64,000 nucleotides of DNA. Source: Smallanthus sonchifolius (lineage: Eukaryota; Streptophyta; Magnoliopsida; Asterales; Asteraceae). Every line of letters begins with the position of its first letter. The stretch's first letter is position 1. Of the stretch, positions 45,476-56,773 are shown one piece after another. Location of the stretch: assembly GCA_023525975.1 (NCBI GenBank), contig CM042029.1, positions 67,551,429 through 67,615,428 of the forward strand, written 5' to 3'. The notes below the pieces were generated by a model. That model was given only the letters and a program-made list of their open reading frames with translations, was not told the DNA's origin and did not search any database. The position numbers were made by a program, and so were the translations under genes.

Positions 45476-46571
45476 GGGGGTCTTCGTCTCCGCCCCCTTC
45501 TTCTCCTCCTCTGCCTTCTCGGCAGGCACCTCAACTATTTTCTCCTCGTCCACCTGCTCCTCGGCCATCTTGGTATCGATCTCAGCAAATCGAGCCCTCC
45601 AGTCAATTTGTTTGACCTCCACATGTGAAGGAATATTATACTTACCGGAGTGGGAGACATCCTCAACAACCTCTTTCTCCCCCACACTCCTCACTGACAC
45701 GACCATAATTGAAGCATTGGAACTTGAAGATGGACCTCCATGTCGATCTTTCAAGCTCTTAGAGATGTCCTCAACCGTGCGTTGCAGATCATGGAATGCC
45801 GACTGTTGATTCTTCAATAGAGTGTCGTGGCTATCCAATCTCTGCCTAGCATCCTTGTCCTGCTGGACTAAGTGGTCAAGTAGTTGTGTCTGAGTCTCAA
45901 AAATCTCCTTTATCGTAGCCGTGTCGACACTGCTTCCCGTGCTAGGTCCTGTATCTCCTCCTCCATGTTGCTGCTGCTGATGACCGTTAAACATTTGCTG
46001 TATTAAACATTTGCTGCTTCTCGAAAGTGAGACCATTATAGCTTTTCTCCACTATCGCCCAGTCAGAAAGACCGTACTGGGGACATCGGCTCAACAGTGC
46101 GTTGAACCGCTCCCAGGCCATGTGATAGGGCTCGTCAGGATCCATCTGAAAGGAATGGATTTAATCCCTAAGGAGAGCGGCCCTCGAAGGTGGATAATAT
46201 TTCTTGAAGAACTTGGTTTCGAGATCCTCCCAAGTGGTGATCAAGTTGTCTGGGAGATTGTCGAGCCAAGTAGAAGCACGCCCAGAGAGCGAGAATGGGA
46301 AGAGACACAAGTAGATTGCGTCCTTAGATACACCCGTGATATTGAAGGTATCACATATGCGCGCGAAGCGGGACACATGTCCGGGTGCATCCTCATCCTC
46401 GAGGCCATGAAATCGGGTGGCGTGAGTTATCGTGTTCATGCTGTGTGCTGGGATTTGCCATGTATTGTTATTATGGATGGCGGGATTAGTGATCGAATAT
46501 CTCACCCCCGTAACCCCAGCACTGGCTCTCTAGTGCACGGTACGTCTCGCTGGTGGAACAGCGTCACCCAT
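45476..46571 (-). pseudogene. Athila-like gag on the minus strand (decayed)
   Basis: It starts at ATG 46571 (MGDAVPPARR). A premature stop is followed by RYSITNPAIHNNNTWQI, RFHGLEDEDAPGHVSRF, then PFSLSGRASTWLDNLP and LETKFFKKYYPPSR, a retrotransposon gag domain. After a frameshift near 46100 an acidic, Gln-rich tail with VKQIDWRARFAEID continues until the LTR at 45475. Protease and pol are absent. Confidence 0.85.
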
Positions 46572-46903
46572 AGTAAGAAAGGAAATTGGGCTAATAGGAC
46601 GTACCTGATTTTTGCACAACTCTTTCAAACGCTTCTGAAAGTCGCGGGTGCGCTTGTGAAGTTCTCGCTCGGGCTCTAGGAAAGCTGAATAAGGAGGTGA
46701 TCCCTACGAGCGAGTATGGTGCATAAACAGAAAGACACAATGGATAGGAAGAAACAAAAGACTCAAGAATAGAAAGACTCGATCTTATATTAGACACACA
46801 AGTAAACAAAGAAGACAAGCACACAGAACAGACTCAAAGTAAACAAAACAAACCAAAAATCAAGCAAAGAACTAGTCAAAGCTAATATTGCTATTGCCAA
46901 GTG

Positions 46904-46921
46904 TCCCCGGCAACGGCGCCA
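46904..46921 (-). other. Primer-binding site, tRNA-Asp type (minus)
   Basis: On the minus strand TGGCGCCGTTGCCGGGGA, identical to the site at 13224-13241, fixes the orientation of this Athila-like element. Confidence 0.85.
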
Positions 46922-46927
46922 AAAACT

Positions 46928-47560
46928 TGATGTCATCCGGACGGTCTATAAAAGTAACTATAAAACCTAACCTAGACTCCTAAGTAATAAATGGAAAACC
47001 TATGAACTAAAACGCATTGACAGGCAAGTATACCTATCGAGTGTAGCACAGCTTAACGGTAAACTGAGTTATCGAACCCTAGAGACACTACGAATAACAA
47101 AATGGACTTTGACTCGGACTTAAGATGATTTTGTTTGGGGGGTTTACTACACTACTGAATATAACTAATGAATGCACAAAACAAGATCGAATCAAACTAT
47201 CAAAACAGGAACTAAGGTGATGTGTCACGCTCGTAAAGTTATTTAAGTCTAATTAAGCACTAGTTCGCCTAAAATACATGAATGTTTCTACTTCTGCCCA
47301 AAGGTGATGTGTTACATTTATGTTTCGCGAACCTAATTATGTGCATTCTAAACAAATGTCTCACTTCTGCCCAAAGGTGATGTGTTACATTTTTACTGCA
47401 CATACTCACTATTAAATTGTTCCTAATGCTAAACAAATGTTTCACTTCTGCCCAAAGGTGATGTGTTACATTGTTTAAGTAGAACCAAATTAATCTATTA
47501 GTTTGGTGTTATAATAGATTTTATCACATCTTCATAATATAATTGTTCTTAAGTAGAAAC
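46928..47560 (-). repeat. LTR of the minus-strand Athila-like element (outer end unknown)
   Basis: It ends (minus strand) in GATGACATCA six bases from the PBS. Inside, CTTCTGCCCAAAGGTGATG recurs at about 47291, 47363 and 47443, with a partial fourth copy near 47215, a degenerate tandem repeat of 72-80 bp. I could not place the far end. Confidence 0.5.
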
Positions 47561-49789
47561 TTATTTAATTTTATTATTTCTGTCTGCATTAGATTATTAC
47601 CCCATAGACCACTCTAAGTTCTTCTTTAACTATTTGTACCTTATTTTCACTATAGTTTCTAAGATGAGTTTTGCTTGATTAAGAGTTTCCATAATTTGCT
47701 CTTATTGAGTCTTGATTATCCCTTAAGACATGACATTCCTGCTGCTCTTTCTGATAAAAATACTACAGAATAAAATAGAGCATAAGAAATAGGATAAGTC
47801 AAACACAATGTCTCTTATGGTAATCAAGAACTCCTTTCATGATTGCTATCATGGGAGCTATTTCATATCCTGAATTTCCTAAGACTAAAATATTCTCTAT
47901 GGAAATGGAAGAATTTGATTAATTCCTAATACGAATGCAAACATTCTAATTGTAAATAAAAGGTTAAGTGTCATATGTGAACACATCATAATATACACTG
48001 ACATGACCCATAAACTAAGGGCCTATACATGGAAAGCAGTGAAGTTTTTCAGTGCGTACATAATAATTTTTCCACTAGTACGATTAGTTGCCTTAAAAAT
48101 CAAATATAACACTCAGAAGTACCAAAGGAAAATGAGTGTATTGATAGCAACATACGTACAAGAAAAGAAATGCCTAAAACTAGAAAACCGGATGTTATTC
48201 ACCTCACTACCACTAAAGCTAAAGAGAGGATAGTTCCAAGGTCCGGAAACAAAATACAAGTACTACTTCCAGCTCTAAGTACTCCAAGGAGAATTCTCAT
48301 TACAAAACTATGTCATTATACTATGCATAAGCAATGAGACCATCCATAAACCAAGGGACTAGCTGGCTAAGATAAAGTAGTCACTAATTAATGATATTTT
48401 TTTAGTGCGCTAATATTAATATTCAAATCAACGCATGATACGTTCAGTCTAGTTCTATACGCTTCCTTACCAGAATTTAACTAATAAGATGAGAAGTTAG
48501 TGGTGGATTTAAATGTTAAGGCTACATAGAACCATTAAATAACTGATCTTTGTATTAGGCTTTATGATACCTTACATATTCTGGAGAATACTCAGAATTT
48601 AGTATCAATAACAAAGCTACACTTTGACAGTTATGAGGTTTGCGTAGCCAAAACAAAGTCATCGTTAACTTTAACTCTCATATTATTGGTTATCATTATC
48701 TGGATAGAAGCCTTTATGACATAGAACTAGCTTATACAATAAACTTTCACAACTTTTGTTATCATGAAAATGAAAATTTAACAAAAGATAAATGAGACCT
48801 ATGCACTTCATCCATTATTACCAAAATTTATGAGAAATCATGAGCAAGTCAATGTAGGACGAATTGTTACCAAGTCTCATTCTCAGTGACTTTAAATCAT
48901 GTGTTAAACGCCCTAAATATCAAATGGCTAAGGGAATAACTGAGGGTCCACCCGATGTTATCCCAAATGGAATATTCGGACATAATTCATTTATCATTTA
49001 GAAGAATATTTACTTGTATCTAATATGTTTCCTACGACCCAAAGCTTTAAGGATATCAATTCATATATACTTAAAATAATTCCTTCTAAATTTGTTTCTA
49101 AAATTTCTTATGAAATTTTGGATGATAAGGAAATCAAGTCTAAAATATATGAAAGGTTCCCACGTCACGTTCATCATTGAAACTTGTCATGTGTAGTTTC
49201 CAGAGACCTCAAAGATCAGTGGGAGCACCAAGTGTCCTAATTATAGATTGCGAAAGTTGCAAGAGGTGGGGGAGTGACAAATTGGTCTTACCTCAAATTA
49301 CATCTCTTGCACACGACACTGCTCCATCACATCTTGTCTCCTTAGAATATAATACTACTCCTCACAAAGTCTCATAAATGCTACTATGTGAGCAGACCTA
49401 TATTTCTTACCAAAACTAAAGTAATCCTCAACAAGAGAAACTAACATAAACATCATTAAGTTGTTTCTTTATTAGAATGTATTGGTCTTCAAAAGTTGAT
49501 ACACTGTTGACCCTAAGCATGCTGAATTACTTATAATTTCTAAGCTAAGTGGGAGCAGTAAAAGTCCTTATCATGACTTGCCATGAGTACAAGAGGCGGG
49601 GGAAGAGACTCGTTAAATTTAACTCCGAATTTAACTCCGCATACACCTCTTGTACACCATACCGCATCAACTCCTACACACTTAGAAACTAATGTTGCTC
49701 ATAATATTCCTGAAATGAAAGCACCTAACCAAGAGCTACTCTATAAACTTGAAACTCCTAATAAACCCAATAATTAACTCAGGATGTCA
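47561..49789. other. No gene recognised; probably decayed copia interior
   Basis: AT-rich with many stops. AGTGGGAGCA words typical of copia interiors occur near 49218 and 49549. I cannot follow a reading frame. Confidence 0.35.
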
Positions 49790-51563
49790 TCTAGGTCCAA
49801 AAGGCCTACTAACTTTGATGATTATGTATCCTACCTGACTAAATTTGAAATGGACGCTGGAAAGTTTACTGATCATACTTCTTCTAATTAAGCCATTAGC
49901 ATCAATCAATCTTCTAAATTAAATAAAGCTATTATTAGCAAGCCTGACTCCATAAATTAGAATACATTTGGGATTTGGTTGAATCACCTAAAGGGTGTTC
50001 ATAACTAAACTAAATTCAAATGGAAACGCACAATTGATTGCTAAAGGTTATACTCAAGAAGGAATAAATTATCAAAGAACCTTCTCACCTGTTTTACAAA
50101 AGGTTTCTTTGAGGACCATTACTGTTCTAGTAGCTTACAGCTACATTAGATGGACATTAAATCAACTTTCCCTAACATTGACCTACATGTTCATAAAATA
50201 ACCTGAAAGTTCTAAACTGTTGGTGAAGAATAATTATTTTGTAATTCAATGAAATCTATATATGGGTTGATTGAATTCATATTGCAACTCTCTTCATCAA
50301 GAACTAAGTGAATTTGTACATCTACCTCAAAATGAGTGGGAGCAACTAATGTAAACTTGTCCTTATATAGATGACATTCTTTTGACAAGTATATGTTACA
50401 TGAGTCAAATCATTGATTACTCATATTTTGACATGATGGATCTCGGAGATACTTCTTATGTCATAAGTATCAAAATACACCGAGATAGATCCAATGGGAC
50501 ATTAGTTTCGTCCCATAAGCTTTACACTAAGTTGATCCTTACACGTGTAACATTTAAATTGTTCTCTTTTAGAGGCTAATGGGATAATTGAAAACTTATT
50601 TCCTTATGCTTCATTATTTAAAAGCCTCATGAAGGTTAAAGTCTATACTCGTTTAGATATTGCTCACATTGCTGAACACTAGACTAGTCTAGATTATTAT
50701 GAAGCATCGAATGAAATATTGCAATATCTATAAGAACGAGAGACTATAAGTTAAAGAAGAAGTGAGAACTTAAAACAGTTGACTATTCTTATTCTAACTT
50801 TGTTGTATTTAAAGGTAACAAAATGTCAATTTGTGGGTTTATCCTTATGTCAGTAGACAGACCTATCTAATGGAGGAGTCATAAGGAACTGTTAACAACA
50901 ACCTAAGTTTAAATGACATAATTGTCACTAAATGTTGTTGAAAAATTATCAGTGGACTCATAATTTAGTAACTCCACATAAATATCATATCGAAGACTCA
51001 TTGTGATAAGTCAGCTACTCTTACTTCTCGAACAGTAAAAGTTCGAGCGGAGCTGCATTAATGTTCGATACGAAATTATTGTTCACTTATGAATTATGAA
51101 CAAGTTAAGGAAACTAAATTTTTGTATCGAATACATTCATGATATGCTTATGGATCCATATAACTGAAGGTCTACCACCCATAAGTCTTATGTAAGTGCT
51201 TATAATTAAGACGGGTTTACTAATGACCATACGTAATTGCATATCATACTATAAATGATTCATTATTAAAATTTCCTCACTTATTTGAATTTGTTTGTCT
51301 CTAAATACGTTTATGCATGCCTAAAGACGTATAGACAAGTAACTATACAAATCAACATTAAAGGGCTTATTTGTCAATTTGATCCTAAGTTTACTTAAGT
51401 TTTGAGTTGAGATTGTACTATGATTAATGGGGGTCTTGAGTTGAATACTGATTCAATGACTGTATTTCTCTGCTACAGTTTTGGTTTAAAACTAAAATGA
51501 GTATTAAATCTGCGCAGACTTACTAATGCTCATAATAAATGATTACCCAGCCAAGTGGGAGAA
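49790..51563 (+). pseudogene. Copia RT and RNase H (heavily decayed)
   Basis: The integrase-RT linker (SSRSKRPTNFDDYVSYLT, about 49785) is followed by RT (AQLIAKGYTQEGINYQRTF, then SPV). Around 50640 VYTRLDIAHIAE corresponds to the TRPDIA motif. Near 50790-50880 an RNase H pattern (DYSYSNFVVFKG, ICGFILM, WRSHKE) is recognisable. Many stops and shifts separate them. A purine tract AGTGGGAGA precedes the LTR. Confidence 0.75.
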
Positions 51564-51967
51564 TGTAAGACACGATTTATTGTGTGGCTCTTATAATCAT
51601 TTATCTTATTATTAAATGATCAAATGTTTTATTATTAACCTATAACTAGTAATTAGTTGATGGGCCTAATTACTCTTAATGGGCCATTAATGGGTTTCCC
51701 CTTTGGTGTACATATTTATAGAGAGATTACTAGAGGGAACTGACTAATGAATGAATGAATGAATCACCACTAACACCAAGAATCGTCCCTCTCTCTCTCT
51801 CGTAACCGTGAGTTATTACGAACTCACCTTAGCCATCCTAACCGTACACCCTAAACATGAACCGGATCTTCCTAGCGGATCATGATGTCTTCCCTCTCTG
51901 TGGTTAGCTTATCAGATATGATTTATATTATTGTTTTCCATTATCATGTTACAAGAACTGATCAACA
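51564..51967 (+). repeat. 3' LTR of the decayed copia
   Basis: It starts TGTAAGACACG after the purine tract, has TATTTATAGAGAG near 51711, and probably ends CTGATCAACA. No 5' partner was found. Confidence 0.65.
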
Positions 51968-52906
51968 TGACATGCTAAACAACAGACACTAAACGGCTTC
52001 AAACTTTATGATAAAGAGCAAAGCTAAACCGTTAAACAAATTAAAGTCTTTGAAAAAGCAAAAAGAAAACGAACACCAAACCGATTCAAAACTAAAAAAA
52101 AACTAAAATATTAAATAAATCAAAATTTTTCAAGAGTTACTCACGTTGCGGCGTATTAACTCCAACTCGCACGTAGCGCACTTTAAAGCACACAATACAT
52201 AAAACAAAAAAAGTAAAACATTTTAATCGAGTGTTGAATAAAAAAATATTATTTATATTACTTTCACTAAATATCTAATATGAAAAGTTAGAGTAGGGGT
52301 CAGATTTTAGTTGAGAGAGAGGAGAGGAAAAGACAAATGTATTATCAGTTTGTACTTTATGCGAACACAGTTAGATGTATGGTAATTGTAATTTACTCCG
52401 GCATGTTGCGGCCAGCGGCGACACATTAAACAACGGGCGCAAAATGGGTGCCAACTTTATAAAAAGAAAAAGAAAGCTAAACCGTTAAATAAATCAAAAT
52501 ATTCGAAAAAACTAAATAAATGGACGTCAAATGGCTTTGAAACTTTATGAAGAAAGCTAAACCGTTAAATAAATTAAAGTGTTTGAAGAGCTATTTAAAA
52601 ATACGATTAAAAATTTTAAAATTGACATTTCTAAATATTAAATACAGTAAAAAAAGGTCGGTGGTGTGTTAGTTTTGATCAACATGACACAAATAATGCT
52701 GTTTTAGGAAAAAAATGATAAATGAAAAGTTTTTGTATTATTTTCAAGTGAGAGAAAATGAAAGTGGCATGACATAAGCCAGGAAAAGACAAAAATAATT
52801 CTGCATTAATGGATGGTACTTTACGCATTTGTGGTTAGCATTATGTCTTTTGTAAGTTAACAAATATCAAGGCTTAAAACATTACTATATCTCAATTACA
52901 TATGCG
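51968..52906. other. No gene; short dispersed direct repeats
   Basis: GCTAAACCGTTAAA recurs at about 52022, 52475 and 52555, with AAACTTTATGA words nearby. No open frame of note. Confidence 0.4.
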
Positions 52907-53570
52907 TAGGGCTGTAAACGAACCAAAATGAACGGAACGAATCTTTGTTCGTGTTCGTTCGTTAAGCATTGAACTTGTTCATGATCACTAACTGAACGAA
53001 ATTTCATGTTCGTGTTCGTTCATTAAGGAAATGGGTTTGTTCACGAACGGTTCACGAACGTTACCGAACGAAGCGTTGTTTAGGACTTTTGATGTTAACC
53101 ATAATGCTTACATGATTTAGGATTGAAAGAAGCTTACATTATTTAAAATTGAGAACTTATAAGCCATAATCGAGTAATATTGGATAGGGAAATGACGCAT
53201 AAATGAGAATATGGTTTCCTACTTTACTTAGTTAATTGTTAAGGTAATAAAAAAAATTAAAAATTAAAGAATATAAAATGTTTAGATAAAATAAAACAGA
53301 AATATACAAAAATCTTAATGAACATCTTAAACAAACGAAAATTTACAAACATAAACGGACATAAATGAACGAACATTCACGAACAGCTTACCGAATGTTC
53401 ACGAACACAACTGAACGAACGAGATCTCTGTTCATGTTCGTTCATTTAGTTAATCGAACGAAATTTCTTGTTCATGTTCGTTCATTTATTAAAAAGAACG
53501 AACATAAACAAACTTCCCGCCGAACTTTTTATGAACTGTTCGTTGAACGTTCAGTTCGTTTACAGCCCTA
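52907..53570. mobile_element. hAT-type MITE, TAGGGCTGT family, copy 2
   Basis: Ends TAGGGCTGTAAACGAAC and GTTCGTTTACAGCCCTA are perfect inverted copies over 17 bp. Perfect 8-bp duplications CATATGCG flank it (52899-52906, 53571-53578). The interior is rich in GTTCGTTC/GAACGAAC words near both ends and AT-rich in the middle. Related to the copy at 36995 by its termini but not by interior sequence. Confidence 0.94.
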
Positions 53571-53578
53571 CATATGCG

Positions 53579-56500
53579 GGCACCTCTCCGCCCCTATACT
53601 TTGTAAACTAGCAAAACTACCCCTCAATTTTGAAAAATGTCATTTTGATCTCCATAAGTTTATAAAGTTTCGAGTTTATCCCTTGTAGTATATATAATCT
53701 GATTAACCTTCGTTCATTTTTTAATAATAATATTAATAATAATTTGTGGCTGTGTTTAACTTTATTTCTTGGCGTCCCGGTATAAATTTTGTTAAAAACA
53801 AACTTGTTTTCAAAATAATGTATTTTTTAGGTATCGTATGTCATATCGACTGCCAGTAAGTGCCGGAATCAAACAAAAGGTCCGAACGCCCGAGGACGAA
53901 ATAGAAAATGCTCCGCGGGGAAGTCGTTTCCATCTAGGATAGATAACATGAAGAATGAGACCGACACCGACTGAATAACATCGGTACCGTTATATAATTG
54001 TCTTTGTTACTAACTTTTTAACGAGTATGTCGTTTCAATGTTAAGTGCGGTTTACGTTGCAATGTGAATTTTATACGTTTTTTTGTGTTTAGCAACGTTA
54101 TTATCACCGCCTTAACCGTTTAAGATCCACCTCCCACAACGGAGCGTGAGCTTAGTTTAAGATCCGCCTCCCACAACGGAGCGTGAGCTTAATTTTCTCG
54201 TATTAACTCAATAATCAAATTTCTTTTTATCTAAAAAGAGAGAGAAACAATTATTTTATCTATAAATGAACAAAAAAAAATAACTCCAAAAACCAGGGGC
54301 GTGGCAGAGATTTAACCACGCCAACATAGTGGTGCTTTTTTCTTACGCCTTCTTTTTTTTCTTGAGTTGTTTTTTTACCCATTGGTCAATGTTTATATTT
54401 GGTCGAAGGAAAAAAAAAAGAAACGGAGAAGTTATTTTTCTTCTTTGTAGTAGCTTCTCTTTGAAGTGTTGGATTGAAAACAAAGAAATGAAAGTTTTTC
54501 AGTTTGTTTTCTTTCTTTGAAGGTTGGATTAATGGGGTCAGCGTTTAAAAAAGACTAATCCTCTATATCACCCCATCACACATACGTATCATTCTACATT
54601 TATTCCTACCTAAAATAACAATAAATTTTCAATCTTTTCAAAATTCAGGGTCCATCAACACATCATTCCATTCCAAATTCACATATCAAAATCTGATCTT
54701 GATAGATTTTCAACTTTTTTAAGGGGTTCATCATATATTTTTTGAAGGGCTTCACCCCAACTTTTCTATATAGCTTTTTTAAGGGATTCACCCGAATTTG
54801 GTGTCGAGAACTACAAGAACCACGTAAACACTTGTAACGCCACCTAATTATGACTATCGTCTTCATACCTATAGGACTTGCATATTCAATATTGCAGTGG
54901 TTTGCTCGATTCCGACTTCACCGTCTGACTTGCAGTTATCCCTATGAAGTAAACAGTATCCTTCCAAACTCTTAATCAGATTTAGCCACTATGTGATATT
55001 AATCAGATCTAGCAACTATGTGTGATATTAATCATATTTACCATATAAACTTATATTTTATTTGTTGGGAGTTTTCTTTGAAAATGCAGGAACATGTGAA
55101 ACAAAATTCCAACCTGCAGCAAAGAAGTCTTAAAATTTCAACTAAAACTACACCAACTACAACATTCTTTAAAACAACCCGTTTTGACCTGAACCTATTT
55201 TGGCAAGGACCGTTTCTGACCCGAACCAAACCGAACATTTTCCTAATTGGCCCGTTCTGACCCGAACCCAGCCCGACCAGTCACCTCGCCTGGGCCGACC
55301 CGCTTGTTTTCCCAGGATTACTATCTGATCCTCAGAATCTTGTAAGTGCAGTATTTGAACTGAAAAAATCCACCAAGCATCAAAAACTTCAACAATCTTG
55401 CACTAAGCATCAAAAACTTCAACAATCTTGCACTATTAATAAAGAACGATTTAAAAAAAAAAGAATAACCTGTTGTTTCATATTTTAGTCATTAAATTTA
55501 GTTAGTTGATATTAGCAAACTGTAATCAAAACAAAGTTCATTATCTGAACTGAAAAAACCCATCAAGCATCAAAAACTTCAATAATCTTCCACAAAAAAA
55601 CACCGTTTTAACCAAAACGAAGATAAAAAAATAAAAAGTCGATTGCAATGCAAAAAAAAAAAAAAAAACGGGTCAAAATAACAGATCATCAATGACCCAT
55701 TATAAATTACAAACTTTGAATTGAACCATTATGATTTACAACGGTTTTATATTAAAAGTTCAGAAAAGTTACTGAAACCGAGCCGATTCTCAGAACCAAG
55801 ATCAGTAATGTTTTCACCTGCAATTTATTCGATTACATCCCCAATTTCCTTCTGCCTAATAAAGCAACTCTAAGTCAACCATAATCAAAATATGCCTAAC
55901 TTCCTTTTAAATTTGTCAGATTCTGTACGTTTTTAATAAAAAAATATGCCAATTTGCTTTTATTTGTGTTATTTTGCTTGAACACAGATGGACCCCGTTA
56001 ATGGTTTGAGCACTTACGGAAGCATAGTCAAGATGATTGGGAGAGAAATTGATTGTTAGAATCGATGGATTCATCCTCCCTCATGAGCATCTGCTATTTG
56101 GATTCAAGCGATAATTGCTAGCAAGATTCAAGAGGCGAAATTGATAATGCCCAACTGCCAAATTTTAGGGCTGAGATGAAGTTTGCAAAGGTAAACGTTA
56201 TTTTGGTTGAGGATCTGTGTGAGCTGATCCTCAATCTGAGTGAAATTGCTTGAAGCTTTTTTCATTAAAATAGTAACTGCTATTTTTTGTTTACATTGAA
56301 TGACTTTTGATGAGTTTTATGAGAAGTTAAGGTTCTTTGAAGGTTCCGGATTGAATATAAACAAATACAGACGAAGGTAAACTACAGTGGTCTATATTTT
56401 ATAGGATAATATGTGTGTTTTTAATTTCTGTTGCTGTCACTATATGCTTTTAACATTCCGAAAATATTTCCATGAAGATTAAAAAGTTTAAATCATAAAA

Positions 56501-56773
56501 ACTAATATAAGCAACTATTCAAATTAGGAAATCCATTTATCACAATAAAAACAACAAAAAAAAGAAAAAAAAATACATTTATCTCTTCAAATTATAAAAT
56601 ATGTTATTAGAGATTTAAACTAGTCACTCTATTTGTTTACCGTGGGACAGTAGTCTTAATAAAAACTGATGACATATAATCGTCAAAGTACCGACTTGAA
56701 GAAAACTTTTTCAAGAGCGGGAGAGGAAATCAGGATGGGGGCTCGGGAGAGCGGGAGCAAAAGTTTCAAACCG
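53579..56773. other. No gene; small tandem duplications
   Basis: A 37-bp unit (TTAAGATCCRCCTCCCACAA) is duplicated at 54118-54191. CAAAAACTTCAACAATCTTG recurs in tandem near 55380 and 55412, with a third relative near 55567. A poly-A run is at about 55652. No supported coding sequence. Confidence 0.5.

Noticed and set aside
53365..53688. 107-codon open frame at the right end of the second hAT MITE
   Set aside because: It runs out of the MITE's inverted repeat into flanking DNA across the target duplication, so it is accidental.
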